In this document: positions 37,978 through 47,877 of the stretch, one piece after another | Position numbering within the stretch: position 1 is the first letter of the stretch | Layout: each line of letters opens with the position of its first letter | NCBI GenBank assembly: GCA_014695295.1 | Contig: JACJNY010000033.1 | Coordinates: 1-64,000, forward strand | From: Microcoleus sp. FACHB-61 | GTDB lineage: Bacteria > Cyanobacteriota > Cyanobacteriia > Cyanobacteriales > Microcoleaceae | DNA: 64,000 bases | Direction of reading: 5' to 3' | Notes under the pieces: model-generated | Databases searched by the model: none | The model's input: only the letters and a program-made list of their open reading frames with translations | What the model was told of the DNA's origin: nothing | Program-made: the position numbers and the translations under genes

Positions 37978-38238
37978 CAGTTAGATTTTTTTTAAGATCT
38001 GACTTACCTAGACTTTGGCGGAATCTTCGATCCCCCCGGCGCCCCCCTCAAACAGGGGGAGAATTTGGAAAGCCTTTTTAAACAGGATGGAATCTGGAAA
38101 GTCTCTTTTTAAGGGGGTTTGGGTATGTGAGGCGCTTTAGTCTCATCACAGTTAGCCAAGCCTGGGGGTGATTATTTTTAGGAAAGCTTTTTGTTATCTC
38201 TCAAAAGTTACGATGGCAGGGAAGATTACACATCCTTC

Positions 38239-38847
38239 TTATGAGTCACCTGAGTGGGTGAGTTGGAAGGATTTTCCCTTAGAGTCGGCGGATTCAGCGG
38301 ATGTTGGGAAGTCGCGCACTCCGGCGATCGCGCTTCTTTCCTTGGCTAGTTGCTCGGTTAACCACTCTATCTCTGAGGCCAGCACTGACTTGCAGCGATC
38401 GCCAGAGGCGAATTGATAGTCGTCGGTTAGTGGATATTCGCTCTTGAGGCTTTCGATGTAGTCTTGCCGGGTGTAACAGGCTCGCAAGCGGTGTTCCAAC
38501 AATTTCATCCGTTCGGCAGGTTCTAATTCGCCAAAAAAGAAAAACTTGATTTGGAACCGGGAACCACTGTTAACCCAGCTTTCTTGAGGGTGTTCGAGCA
38601 TCTTTTGCCGCCAGAGTTCGCGCCCTTTGGCGGTAATTCCGTAGATTTTGCGCGGACAGCCCGCATCTCCGGCTTCTTCGGCTATTACCGAAATCTCCCC
38701 TCGCTCTTCCAAGCGCTTCAGCAGCGGGTAAATCGCTCCGTAGTTGACGCTGATGCAACTGCTCATAAACAGCTCCAGTTGTTGCTTTAGCCGATAGCCG
38801 TGCAGGGGTTGCAACTGTAGCAGCCCAAGGGCTGATAATTCAAGCAT
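38239..38847 (-). CDS. PadR-family transcriptional regulator
   Basis: 202 aa. The N-terminal winged helix (MLELSALGLLQLQPLHGYRLKQQ, then NYGAIYPLLKRLEERGEIS and KIYGITAKGRELW) is the PadR domain, and the C-terminal half (about 95-175) is the Vir_act_alpha_C-like helical dimerisation domain. PadR proteins repress efflux or detoxification genes until a ligand binds. It is the first gene before the membrane-fusion and RND genes on the same strand, so control of that pump and of itself is likely. A perfect palindrome 2 bp upstream of the start codon is a candidate operator. Confidence 0.9.
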   Translation of the reverse strand: MLELSALGLLQLQPLHGYRLKQQLELFMSSCISVNYGAIYPLLKRLEERGEISVIAEEAGDAGCPRKIYGITAKGRELWRQKMLEHPQESWVNSGSRFQIKFFFFGELEPAERMKLLEHRLRACYTRQDYIESLKSEYPLTDDYQFASGDRCKSVLASEIEWLTEQLAKERSAIAGVRDFPTSAESADSKGKSFQLTHSGDS

Positions 38848-38849
38848 TT

Positions 38850-38864
38850 ATATCAAATTGATAT
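38850..38864. promoter_or_regulatory. Candidate PadR operator
   Basis: ATATCAAATTGATAT is a perfect 7+1+7 palindrome ending 2 bp before the padR-like start codon; a TATAAT-like sequence overlaps it at 38863-38868 (minus strand) and another lies at 38875-38880. Binding here would block transcription or translation initiation. Confidence 0.5.
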
Positions 38865-39097
38865 TATAGTCTGGATTATATCACTATATCGGACTCTAGC
38901 GCGATCGGGTAGATAGCTAGCTTCAAAAAAAAATTAAACTTAATACACATTAAATGTGATTTGTCAATACCCTTAATATATATAATTTTAGGAGCGAGAA
39001 AGGGCGATCACTTTATATTATAAAACCCATTTGAGATATAAGAAGAGTGCTGATTCCGCTCGGTTTCGGTTAGAGGAACGGCAGCATCTCACTTGTG

Positions 39098-39310
39098 TCA
39101 AAATTGAGAGGCTGTCTGGTCTTTGATGTCTCCGAAGTGCTTTAATAGACTCTGCTCAATAAGTCTGATTTCTGCAACATATCTCTTCTTGGTAAGAACA
39201 CCAGAACTTTTCTTGGCCTGGGTTGGTTGCATTTTAAAACCCTGACACATTTTAGTATTTCTTGAGGATTTATCGCAGCGCCTAGCTGTTTTTTCGGCGC
39301 TGATACTCAT
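39098..39310 (-). CDS. Possible small basic protein
   Basis: 70 aa, not recognised. The ATG at 39310 has GGAGAAA 8 bp upstream, which is the main support. Composition is Lys/Arg/Ser-rich (SSGVLTKKRYVAEIRLIEQS). No domain or membrane segment is apparent. It could be a chance frame in the spacer between the padR-like and DUF4112 genes. Confidence 0.38.
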   Translation of the reverse strand: MSISAEKTARRCDKSSRNTKMCQGFKMQPTQAKKSSGVLTKKRYVAEIRLIEQSLLKHFGDIKDQTASQF

Positions 39311-39491
39311 ATCATTTTTCTCCAGTCTTGCTACAAAAGAGGTGTTTGGTTTGTTTCCCAGGGCCGTGCTTGTAAGGTGCGGATATGTGAGATTGTCGAT
39401 CTTTCTTGAGGGATTAAAGAATGGCGACGCACCCTAGGGCTACTTAAATCAAGATGTTGTTACCTGGCAGTAATCATCCTCAAACATAATT

Positions 39492-39550
39492 TTTTAAGTA
39501 CAACTTATCCCAGATTAGATGCTCTTAACCTGACACAGCTAGAGTGATTT
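39492..39550 (+). pseudogene. TnpB gene fragment
   Basis: AGTACAACTTATCCCAGATT and the following 35 bp align with the region starting at position 75 (AGTACAATTTATACCAAATT...), about three quarters identical. In frame it reads STTYPRLDALNLTQLE then stop, against STIYTKLDELTLAKIG at 75. It is a short remnant of a related element; the rest is gone. Confidence 0.5.
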
Positions 39551-39572
39551 ATCTTTATTCTCAAAGCCAAAA

Positions 39573-40085
39573 TCACTGCCCTGTCAGTGATCGAAATACC
39601 CACGCAAAAAGCATGACGCTCAAGAAAATCACGCCTCCCACAATCAACACCAAACCCAACAGCAAAGCGGCCACAAATAACCAGTCGGCTTTTTTCCCAG
39701 GTTCAGGGGAACCTAAATGAGCGTCCAGCAATTCTATATTTTTGACATTAGCTTTCCAAGTAACATCTAACAAGTCTCCGGCAACTGGTACAGTACCGGC
39801 AACTGTATCAAATACGATGTTAGCAGCCATTTGTACTAGAGTTTCTCGCGGTGCTCCGACTTGCGCGGCTTTGAAGACTACGTAACCTGCAAAAATTGAA
39901 CTGATTAAATCGCCGCCGCCCGGTATAAGTCCCAATATCGGATCGAGTCCGATGCGGTAACGGGTGCCGGGAATCGGAATTGCATTGTCAAGTAAGTGGC
40001 TGATTTGGCGGAGACGGCGCAAGGATGCAATCTGGGATTTGTTGGGAGGATTTGGGGAAGAATTTTGTATAGGAGAACGTGACAT
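39573..40085 (-). CDS. DUF4112 family membrane protein
   Basis: 170 aa. The core RIGLDPILGLIPGGGDLISSIFAGYVVFKAAQVGAPRETL, with a second glycine-rich turn VAGTVPVAGDLLDVTWKAN, is the DUF4112 signature. A C-terminal TM helix (about 134-163) follows. The family is common in bacteria and has no established function. The N-terminus is Pro/Asn/Ser-rich and likely disordered. No operon partner; dnaK lies 240 bp away on the same strand behind a hairpin repeat. Confidence 0.85.
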   Translation of the reverse strand: MSRSPIQNSSPNPPNKSQIASLRRLRQISHLLDNAIPIPGTRYRIGLDPILGLIPGGGDLISSIFAGYVVFKAAQVGAPRETLVQMAANIVFDTVAGTVPVAGDLLDVTWKANVKNIELLDAHLGSPEPGKKADWLFVAALLLGLVLIVGGVIFLSVMLFAWVFRSLTGQ

Positions 40086-40235
40086 TTAATTACTCTCGAT
40101 TGCGATATTATTGCTAGTTTATGATATTTACTGAAGCATATTTTAGTTTTGTCACTATGCCTCAAGCAAGATTTTTAGTAATTTTAGTCGATCGACGAAC
40201 GCTGCAAATGCTACTTCCACAATACACACATACAG

Positions 40236-40268
40236 AGAAACCCGGTTTCTCTGCAAAACCGGGTTTCT
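40236..40268. repeat. Hairpin with 13-bp perfect arms (AGAAACCCGGTTT family)
   Basis: AGAAACCCGGTTT (40236-40248) pairs with AAACCGGGTTTCT (40256-40268) over a 7-nt loop, 55 bp downstream of the dnaK stop. It could be the dnaK transcript end, but lacks a clear T-run; the same sequence recurs in other spacers. Confidence 0.55.
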
Positions 40269-40322
40269 TGTTTTAGGTGCGTGTTTTCACTTTAACCGGG
40301 AAAGCCCGATCGCACGATTTGT

Positions 40323-42236
40323 CTATTTGCCTTCAGTGAAGTCGGCATCAATTACGTCGTCGCCGCCGCCAGTGGGGCCGCCGTCTCCATAACCACCAGG
40401 GCCACCAGGGCCACCAGGGCCGTCAGTTGGGCCGCCTGCTTGCTGGTACAGGTTGCTGCTGACAGCGTAGAACGCTTGCTGCAACTCGGTTGTCAAGGTT
40501 TTGATGCGATCGTCATCTTCACTACTGATGGCATCGCGCAAGTCTTTGATCAACCCTTCAACCTTAGTCTTGTCACCAGCGGGAACTTTATCACCCAATT
40601 CTGCCAACTGCTTTTCAATTTGATAAGCTAAAGAATCGCCTTGGTTTTTGCGATCGATCTTTTCGCGACGTTCCTTGTCAGCAGAAGCATTCGATTCGGC
40701 TTCCTTCACCATGCGCTCGACTTCATTGCTGGGCAAAGTAGAAGCACCAGTAATGCTAATCGATTGCTCCTTGCCAGTACCTTTATCCTTAGCAGCTACA
40801 TTCAAAATACCGTTAGCATCGATATCGAAAGTAACTTCAATTTGAGGTACGCCACGGGGTGCCGGCGGAACTCCATCTAACCGGAAGGTTCCCAAATCCT
40901 TGTTATCATTCGCCAGTTCTCGTTCGCCTTGCAAAACGTGAATTTCCACGTTTGTTTGGCCGTCTACAGCAGTCGAGAAAGTTTCCGACTTCTTGGTAGG
41001 AATAGTGGTGTTGCGGGGAATGATTTTGGTCATCACGCCGCCCAAGGTTTCGACGCCGAGAGACAGCGGGGTAACGTCGAGCAACAAGATGTCTTTGACT
41101 TCGCCGGAGAGTACGCCGGCTTGAATTGCTGCACCGACTGCGACCACTTCATCCGGGTTTACCGTTTGGTTGGGATCTTTGCCGAGGATTTTTTTGACCA
41201 GTTCTTGCACCGCAGGAATGCGTGTAGAACCACCAACTAAGACGACTTCATTAATTGCAGATTTGTCTAATTTGGCGTCGCGGATCGCATTTTCTACGGG
41301 GATGCGAGAGCGATCGATCAAATCTGAACAGAGTTCTTCAAATTTGCCCCGAGTCAAAGTCGTGTCCAAGTGTTTTGGCCCGTCTTGAGTCGCGGTAATA
41401 AACGGCAAGTTGATTTCTGCTTGAGTAACGCTCGAAAGTTCAATCTTGGCTTTTTCGGCCGCTTCCGTCAGGCGTTGCAGTGCTTGCTTGTCTTTGCGGA
41501 GGTCAATTCCTTCGGCTCTTTGGAATTCATTAGCGATGAAATCGACGATTTTTTTGTCGAAGTCGTCACCGCCGAGGTGAGTGTCTCCACTTGTTGCGAG
41601 CACTTCAAATACGCCGTCGCCTACTTCTAGAATAGATACGTCGAAAGTACCGCCACCCAAGTCAAACACTAGGATGGTTTCGTTGGTCTTTTTATCTAAT
41701 CCGTAAGCTAAAGCTGCTGCTGTAGGTTCGTTAATAATCCGCAGCACTTCTATCCCGGCAATTTTGCCAGCGTCTTTCGTAGCTTGGCGCTGGGAGTCGT
41801 TGAAGTAAGCGGGAACAGTAATTACCGCTTGGGTAACAGTTTCGCCGAGGTATTTGCTGGCGTCTTCTACCAGTTTGCGCAGGACTTGTGCAGAAATTTC
41901 TTCTGGGGCAAATTGCTTGCCACGGGCGGGACAGTCTAGTTTAAGGCTGTTGCCAACTTTGAGGACTTTGTAGGAAACTTCTGTGGTTTCGTGGGTTACT
42001 TCATCAACGCGACGCCCGATAAACCGTTTTACTGAGTAAAAGGTGTTTTCCGCGTTCATCACGGCTTGACGCTTGGCGATTTGTCCGACAAGTTGATCGC
42101 CATTTTTAGCATAAGCTACTACAGAAGGTGTGGTGCGACCCCCTTCGGCGTTGGCTATGACGGTGGGTTTGCCGCCTTCCATAACTGCGACGCAGGAGTT
42201 TGTCGTACCTAAGTCAATTCCAACTACTTTTCCCAT
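40323..42236 (-). CDS. dnaK: Molecular chaperone DnaK (Hsp70)
   Basis: 637 aa. ATP-driven chaperone. The ATPase domain opens [22 protein letters not shown] and has [20 protein letters not shown], the phosphate-2 loop [15 protein letters not shown] and [13 protein letters not shown]; the [11 protein letters not shown] linker starts the substrate-binding domain; the C-terminus is a Gly/Pro-rich tail ending [12 protein letters not shown]. Sequence and length fit the main housekeeping DnaK2-type of cyanobacteria (subtype is my inference). No grpE or dnaJ is adjacent, and I see no CIRCE element in the 530-bp upstream region. Confidence 0.97.
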   Translation of the reverse strand: MGKVVGIDLGTTNSCVAVMEGGKPTVIANAEGGRTTPSVVAYAKNGDQLVGQIAKRQAVMNAENTFYSVKRFIGRRVDEVTHETTEVSYKVLKVGNSLKLDCPARGKQFAPEEISAQVLRKLVEDASKYLGETVTQAVITVPAYFNDSQRQATKDAGKIAGIEVLRIINEPTAAALAYGLDKKTNETILVFDLGGGTFDVSILEVGDGVFEVLATSGDTHLGGDDFDKKIVDFIANEFQRAEGIDLRKDKQALQRLTEAAEKAKIELSSVTQAEINLPFITATQDGPKHLDTTLTRGKFEELCSDLIDRSRIPVENAIRDAKLDKSAINEVVLVGGSTRIPAVQELVKKILGKDPNQTVNPDEVVAVGAAIQAGVLSGEVKDILLLDVTPLSLGVETLGGVMTKIIPRNTTIPTKKSETFSTAVDGQTNVEIHVLQGERELANDNKDLGTFRLDGVPPAPRGVPQIEVTFDIDANGILNVAAKDKGTGKEQSISITGASTLPSNEVERMVKEAESNASADKERREKIDRKNQGDSLAYQIEKQLAELGDKVPAGDKTKVEGLIKDLRDAISSEDDDRIKTLTTELQQAFYAVSSNLYQQAGGPTDGPGGPGGPGGYGDGGPTGGGDDVIDADFTEGK

Positions 42237-42766
42237 AGGGGTGTTCCGGCTCCAATCTCTACAAAATTTTGGTTTTCTATCTGTGTGATAGTCTGGTTAT
42301 TCAGGACTGCGATTTTACCTCGCGGTTTACGGGTAGTGAGTCCTGCTTTAATACAGTCTTCGATAGGGTGCTTATCTCTATACTGCGGGCGGTAGACCTT
42401 GCGATGAAGGGGTATTTACCGAACCTGTTGGGGGACGGTTGCATCCGTCAGGCTTGCACCGCTACAGCTTTCGACTGCTTTTGTTTACTCTTCCTAATGT
42501 ACGGGGTTCGATCGATTCGGGTATTGTGGCAAACCGTATACGTTGTGTTGTATTTGCCGTCTTATGTGTATAAATTTTGTTAGGCGGGTTCGGGCGATCG
42601 GTCGATCGGCTGCAAAATAAAAGTAAAATTTATCAGTTAGAGTCATGAGCTAGAGAGCTACAAATTTGCTGCGTGTTTAATTTTACTCATCAGAATAACT
42701 AAAAAAGCGACAGGTTGAAACCTGCCGCTAGCTATATAAAGTCCGCTGTGGCAGACTATTTAATTG
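42237..42766. other. Intergenic region upstream of dnaK
   Basis: Contains the dnaK promoter side and a repeat near its far end (42706-42757). A plus-strand 104-codon frame (42269-42583) is antisense to the dnaK leader and has no family features, so I do not call it. Confidence 0.4.
42706..42757. repeat. Double-palindrome repeat (AGCGACAGGTTGAAACCTG ... AGTCC-AGACT)
   Basis: AGCG.CAGGTTGAAACCTG.CGCT (42706-42729), then AGCTATATAA, then AGTCCGCTGTGGCAGACT (42740-42757). Same layout and central TTGAAA as the copy at 27131, but with different paired bases in the arms. It lies 10 bp past the treY stop. Confidence 0.65.
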
Positions 42767-45565
42767 CTATTTTTTACCGATCAGCAGAGCTCCAGGGAAG
42801 TAATTTAGAGCTTCACCAATTGCCAACGTACCGTTAGTTTCTACCGCCTGATTTGTAATGGCATCTTTCCAAACCGACGGCATTTCCTCGGACAATTTCA
42901 AAGTAGTATCTTTCCAGACTTCTTTGCCGAGGGGCATTTCTTCCGGTTTGACAATTCCCGCCAAAAACCGGGGAGCAATGACAATAGCTGTAGTATCTTC
43001 AAAGCTTCTGGCAAAGGCAACAATATTATCTTTTAACGGGCCCACTGCTTGTAGGGGCCGATAGTCGCCTGATTTAAAAACTTGCAAGTGTTTTTTTCTC
43101 GCTTCTAGCGATCTTGCCGTCAAAAACAACTTAATTCTAGCATCTTCCCGCGTCGCAATCAAATCTTCAACCAGTTGCAAAATATCCGTCTGAGCTTGCT
43201 CTTTAATTTCCTGCAAAACCTCGATTCTGCGGGCAAAATCAACGGGACGGCGGTTGTCGGGATCGACGTGACTTAAATCCCAAAATTCCGTGCCTTGATA
43301 AATGTCGGGAACGCCAGGAGCCGTAATTTTCAGCAGCGTTTGAGATAAAGAATTTAAAATCCCGTAAAGAGCTACTTTTTTCCAGAAAGGCGTAAATTTA
43401 TTGAGAAACTGATTTTGTTCCGAAGGTTCGAGAACGCTATCGACAAAGGTCATAAAACCAGTTTCGTAGTCGTTATCCGGTCTCAGCCAAGCCGTATAAA
43501 CTTTGGCTTCGCGGACAGCTTTAATGACATAATCTTTCAGGCGATCGACATAATCAGTGTTTTCTATTCCTTCAAATGGAAAACTGCCGATCATAGTTTG
43601 GTACAAGAAGTATTCGTCATTAGTATCAGGAACCATTCGATTCACAAAGTTGACCTTTTTAGAAGAGTTTACCTCTCTCCAAGACCTGACTTGCTGTTCC
43701 CATTCATCGGGAAGTTCTGACAAAACGTTAATTCTAGCTCGCACATCTTCGCCGCGTTTGGTATCGTGGGTAGCTGTAGCATTCATTTTGTGCGGCCAAG
43801 CTGCTTGCTGCTTTTGGTTGAACTCGTGAAAATCCGCCAACGAAACGCCGAACTGACTGGGGTTTCCTCCCACTTCGTTGAGAGATAAAAGTCGATAGTA
43901 GACGTATAAAAGCGTGTCTTCAACGCCTTTTGCCATCAAAGGCCCTGTCAACTGCTGGAGTTTCATTACAAAGTGCCGGCGCTGCTCTTTTTGTTCGGTT
44001 GTTAGGGTTTCTTCTTCTTCGAGCAACACCAGCGTTTCGATAAACTTAAGTTCCTTGAGGAGTCGCGGTACTTGTTCTTTGGCATGGGCGATCGCATATT
44101 TTACGTAAGTGCGATCGGACTCTCTCAAACCGTCTTGATTGATGTAAGTTCGGTAGACTGGAAAAATCGTCAAAACAGCCGCCAATGCTTTTTCCAAGCC
44201 TGGACGAGTAAAGTCATTCCCCTGTCTGGATTGACCGGAGATATTCTTCAAAAGCTGAGCCAGATTGTCTACATCTCCCGCCAAATTCTTCTCAACAATC
44301 AGCCCTTTTTTATCTAAAAACAACTGTTCGTAGGGAACGTTAAAGCGAGTAAACCTCTGATATATTTCGGTAAATTGCTGTTCGCGATCGCCCCGACAGA
44401 AAACGCCGTTTACGTAGTTCAAAAAGTCGTAGCCGCTCGTTCCCTCAATCGGCCAATATGACGGCAAATCTTCTTCGTGTTCCAGAATCTTTTCAACAGT
44501 GATGTAAGTGTCTCCGGTTTTCTCCCGGAGCCGTTTCAAATATTCTGTGGGGTCGTACAGTCCGTCGATGTGGTCGATTCTCAATCCGGTAAACTTTCCC
44601 TCTTCAACCATGTCGAAGATCAGAGCGTGGTTTTTGTGAAAAACTTTAATCTCTTCAACTTTTACCGAAATCAGTTCGTTGACTGTAAAAAACCTTCGGT
44701 AGTTAATTTCTTCGGCCCCCACTTTCCAGAATGCCAGACGGTAAAACTGCTCGGAAAGCAAATCGTCCAGCAAATTAAAACTTTCGGCATTGCCCTTTTC
44801 GCCGCTAAAAACTTTGATATTTTCATCTATAAATTCCTGCACCAGGGGATTTTGATTGTAGAGTTCCCACAGCAGTCCTTTGACAAAAGCTATCTGATCG
44901 TATCTGGCTTTACCTTTAGTTTCTGAAGATGTACTTTTGATCAAATAAAGAATTCCCAAAAACTTGATAAAATCGGGATGGCGTCTGCCTAATTCCCTGG
45001 CTAAATGCCCCAAATTATGACTGATAAATTTAGCATAAGATTCAATTTTTACTGGCAATTGTAAGCTATAATAATTGATCGTCAGCCCAATTTCGCTGTA
45101 TTTGAGTTGAATCTCGCCATTTTCCAGACACTCTCCATAAAAATTGCCCAGCAGTGGAGCCAGCACTCGACCTCTGAGATGTTCGTAAGCGTGATTCCAT
45201 TCAATATCGAAGTAATCGAAATAGTCTGAATCCGGCCCGTGTTCCAATACGTCTAACAGCAGCAAGTTTTGAGTATCGTAAGCCATGTGGTTCGGCACAA
45301 TATCTTGCAGCCATCCCATGTTCCGTTTGTTGATTTCGTATGTGAGCGCTTCAAAGTTTTCTGATGTTCCCAATTCGGGATTGAGCTGATTTGAGTCAAC
45401 GACATCGTATCCGTGACTGCTGCCTTTTCTAGCTTTAAATATCGGTGAAGCGTAAATGTCGGTAATTCCTAATTCTTCCAAATAGCTAAGGATTTGTTTG
45501 GCGGCTTCAAAGTTAAAACCTCCATGAAATTGAATCCGATAAGTTGCTGTGGGAATTCGCATCAT
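42767..45565 (-). CDS. treY: Maltooligosyl trehalose synthase
   Basis: 932 aa GH13 enzyme that converts the reducing-end alpha-1,4 linkage of maltooligosaccharides into an alpha-1,1 bond. N-terminal PTATYRIQFHGGFNFEAAKQ, then YASPIFKARKGSSHGYDVVD, DIVPNHMAYD (conserved region I), GLRIDHIDGLYDP (nucleophile Asp), ITVEKILEHEEDLP (acid/base Glu) and TATHDTKRGEDVRAR (region IV) are all typical. It lies downstream of treZ on the same strand, 170 bp apart across repeat sequence. The pair makes trehalose from glycogen-derived chains, a desiccation and salt protectant in terrestrial cyanobacteria. Confidence 0.96.
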   Translation of the reverse strand: MMRIPTATYRIQFHGGFNFEAAKQILSYLEELGITDIYASPIFKARKGSSHGYDVVDSNQLNPELGTSENFEALTYEINKRNMGWLQDIVPNHMAYDTQNLLLLDVLEHGPDSDYFDYFDIEWNHAYEHLRGRVLAPLLGNFYGECLENGEIQLKYSEIGLTINYYSLQLPVKIESYAKFISHNLGHLARELGRRHPDFIKFLGILYLIKSTSSETKGKARYDQIAFVKGLLWELYNQNPLVQEFIDENIKVFSGEKGNAESFNLLDDLLSEQFYRLAFWKVGAEEINYRRFFTVNELISVKVEEIKVFHKNHALIFDMVEEGKFTGLRIDHIDGLYDPTEYLKRLREKTGDTYITVEKILEHEEDLPSYWPIEGTSGYDFLNYVNGVFCRGDREQQFTEIYQRFTRFNVPYEQLFLDKKGLIVEKNLAGDVDNLAQLLKNISGQSRQGNDFTRPGLEKALAAVLTIFPVYRTYINQDGLRESDRTYVKYAIAHAKEQVPRLLKELKFIETLVLLEEEETLTTEQKEQRRHFVMKLQQLTGPLMAKGVEDTLLYVYYRLLSLNEVGGNPSQFGVSLADFHEFNQKQQAAWPHKMNATATHDTKRGEDVRARINVLSELPDEWEQQVRSWREVNSSKKVNFVNRMVPDTNDEYFLYQTMIGSFPFEGIENTDYVDRLKDYVIKAVREAKVYTAWLRPDNDYETGFMTFVDSVLEPSEQNQFLNKFTPFWKKVALYGILNSLSQTLLKITAPGVPDIYQGTEFWDLSHVDPDNRRPVDFARRIEVLQEIKEQAQTDILQLVEDLIATREDARIKLFLTARSLEARKKHLQVFKSGDYRPLQAVGPLKDNIVAFARSFEDTTAIVIAPRFLAGIVKPEEMPLGKEVWKDTTLKLSEEMPSVWKDAITNQAVETNGTLAIGEALNYFPGALLIGKK

Positions 45566-45599
45566 ATTAATTTTACTCCTGGTTTTTTCGGGTTTTCTC

Positions 45600-45736
45600 T
45601 TTTAATATAGGATGCAGAGCCTCCTGAACTGCATTCCCAGGCATAGCCTGGGAACGAGAGAGGCTCTGCCTCCCGTTTTTTGTTCCTAGGCTCTGCCTGG
45701 GAACGCCTGTATTTGAGGCTCAGCCTCCGGTTTTAA
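45600..45736. repeat. Palindromic modules (GAGGCTCTGCCTC / TTCCCAGGCATAGCCTGGGAA)
   Basis: The treZ-treY spacer is made of nested palindromes: TTCCCAGGCATAGCCTGGGAA, GAGAGGCTCTGCCTC, TTCCTAGGCTCTGCCTGGGAA and GAGGCTCAGCCTC. The same modules recur at 58930-59130. Confidence 0.7.
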
Positions 45737-47560
45737 TTACTCTAATTCGTAGAGTGCGAAACTCTGCGGTTTAACAGTCAATTCTTGCTCTGAATTTATC
45801 TTTTCAGGCAAGCTAGAACCTGAACCCATCCACTTTACATCAGCAGAGTCTAAAACTTTGTTCCAGTTGCCTTGGGGAAGTGCAGCCGTAAAAGCTACCT
45901 CTTGCCTGTTGAAGTTTAGAATGCAAAATATCTGGCTGTCATCTGTCCAGCGACGTAGAAATAAGATTTTTTCCGATTCAATGCTGGACACTTCTAGACT
46001 GTTTTTGTCTAGTTTTTTAAGGGCCGGTATTGTCCGCCGCAGTTGAATCAAATGTTGGTGCCATTCCCAGAGGATTTTGTGTTTGCCTTCTGTTTGTTTT
46101 TCCCAGTTTAACTTGCACTTTTGGAAGGTCTCAGGACTCTGGGGGTCTTGAAACTCGCCCCGCCCTTCAAAGATTTTAAATTCTTGTTGTTTGTCTTTGC
46201 GGATAGCTTCAATTAAGTTTTGGTCGGAGTGGGAAACGAAGTAAAAAAACGGTGCTTCTTCCCCGTATTCTTCTCCCATAAAAAAGAAGGGAATGTAGGG
46301 AGAAATTAAGACTGTGCCGGCTGCGAGTTTCAATCCTTCAAAGTCAATTATTTTCGAGAGTCGGTCTCCCAAAATGCGGTTGCCGATTTGGTCGTGGGTT
46401 TGGGCAAACACCAGAAATTTATGACCCGGTTCATCCTTGACAGAATTGCCGTGTCTCCGCTTTCTGTGGGGGGCGTACTGGCCGGAGTAAACAAAGCTTT
46501 CTTTGAAGGCTTTTTCTAAGTGTTCGCACTTGCCGAAATCTTGGTAGTATCGGTCGTCTTCTCCGGTGAGCAAGGCGTGCAGTGCGTGGTGGAAATCATC
46601 GCACCATTGGGCGTCTAATCCGAAGCCACCAAGTTCTTTAGGACGTATAGTGCGCACATCGTTTAAATCGCTTTCGGCTATTAAGTAAAGTTGCCGTCCT
46701 AGCTCTTGGGAAATCTCGGCGGTGGCATCGGAAAGTTCTTGCAAAAACGGTCTTGCACCTACTTCAAATATTGCTTGAATTGCATCTAATCTCAGGGCAT
46801 CGATGTGATAGTCTCGAAACCAGTAGAGGGCGTTTTCAATAAAGTAGTTGCGCACGCCGTCGCTGTAGGCGTCGTCGAAGTTGAGGGGGTCTCCCCAAAT
46901 CGAGCCGTATTTTGATGTAAAGTAGGGGCCGAATTCACGGAGGTAGTTTCCTTCGGGGCCGAGGTGGTTGTAAACTACATCGAGAATTACTGAAATGCCG
47001 TGTTCGTGGCAGGCGTTGACGATTTTTTTGAAGCCTTCGGGCCCGCCGTAGGAGTTTTGGACGGCGTAGGGATATACGCCGTCGTACCCCCAGTTGCGCT
47101 CGCCGGGGAATTGGGCTACTGGCATTATTTCGATAGCGTTGATTCCCAATTCTTTAAGTTGTTTGAGCTGGGGAATTATTGCTTCAAATGTTCCGGTTTC
47201 CGTGAATGTGCCGACGTGCAGTTCGTAAATAATCATTTCGGCTAGCGGCACGCCTTGCCAATTTTTATCACTCCAAGTAAAGACGTTTTCATCAATTACT
47301 TGCGAGGGGGCGTGTACGCCTTGCGGTTGATATTTTGACGCTGGGTCTGGTCGGTCGTTTTTTCCTTCGAGTTGGTAGGTATAAAGGGTTCCTGGTTCGA
47401 TGTCTGTAGCTGTGGTTTGCCAATAACCTTCTGCAGATTGTTGCATGGGTATCAGGCGTTTGTTTGGAGAAACTATTTGGACTGCTATTTGTTTGAGGGT
47501 GGGCGCCCAAACGGTAAATTCACATTGGTTGTTGCCGAGGTAATTGGCTCCTATCTTCAC
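45737..47560 (-). CDS. treZ: Malto-oligosyltrehalose trehalohydrolase
   Basis: 607 aa GH13 enzyme that releases trehalose from the maltooligosyl-trehalose made by TreY. An N-terminal CBM48-like beta domain (MKIGANYLGNNQCEFTVWAP) precedes the barrel with EIMPVAQFPGERNWGYDGVY, VILDVVYNHLGPEGNYL (region I), ALRLDAIQAIFE (nucleophile Asp), LIAESDLND (acid/base Glu) and VFAQTHDQIGNR (region IV). It is transcribed toward treY and divergent from the glycogen-debranching gene. The substrate chain and the debranching activity are thus encoded back to back. Confidence 0.96.
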   Translation of the reverse strand: MKIGANYLGNNQCEFTVWAPTLKQIAVQIVSPNKRLIPMQQSAEGYWQTTATDIEPGTLYTYQLEGKNDRPDPASKYQPQGVHAPSQVIDENVFTWSDKNWQGVPLAEMIIYELHVGTFTETGTFEAIIPQLKQLKELGINAIEIMPVAQFPGERNWGYDGVYPYAVQNSYGGPEGFKKIVNACHEHGISVILDVVYNHLGPEGNYLREFGPYFTSKYGSIWGDPLNFDDAYSDGVRNYFIENALYWFRDYHIDALRLDAIQAIFEVGARPFLQELSDATAEISQELGRQLYLIAESDLNDVRTIRPKELGGFGLDAQWCDDFHHALHALLTGEDDRYYQDFGKCEHLEKAFKESFVYSGQYAPHRKRRHGNSVKDEPGHKFLVFAQTHDQIGNRILGDRLSKIIDFEGLKLAAGTVLISPYIPFFFMGEEYGEEAPFFYFVSHSDQNLIEAIRKDKQQEFKIFEGRGEFQDPQSPETFQKCKLNWEKQTEGKHKILWEWHQHLIQLRRTIPALKKLDKNSLEVSSIESEKILFLRRWTDDSQIFCILNFNRQEVAFTAALPQGNWNKVLDSADVKWMGSGSSLPEKINSEQELTVKPQSFALYELE

Positions 47561-47877
47561 TTTGAGTTGTTCTCCTTATAAAATAGGTTGGTGGTGCGAT
47601 CGCCCGACGCGCTATCAAATGCTTTGCCCTTAACGTTCAGCGCCTGTTTAGACGGTAATATTACTTAATATAACAAACAACTAACTTTAGACAGAGCCAT
47701 CAAAGGCTAAAATTGTGTATAGGGCAAAAGTAGCCGTTGGTTATGTCTAAATTAGACCATGAATCTTCACTCTTGCCGATGCCCAATCAGCCACCTGCAA
47801 GAGTTAATATTTCTTGTTTATATAAGGTTTAAAATATACCTAAAGATAGATAACAAATTAGCGTGAGTGTGTGTTTC
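47561..47877. other. Divergent promoter region of treZ and the debranching enzyme gene
   Basis: 317 bp without a gene. It should hold both promoters, which would let osmotic or drought signals act on both sides. I cannot identify a specific operator. A minus-strand frame overlapping the debranching gene start is a shadow. Confidence 0.4.

Noticed and set aside
42237..42300. CIRCE (HrcA) element before dnaK
   Set aside because: Looked for TTAGCACTC-N9-GAGTGCTAA; not found.
42269..42583. 104-codon plus-strand frame in the dnaK leader
   Set aside because: Cys/Phe-rich, no family features, antisense to the dnaK 5' region.
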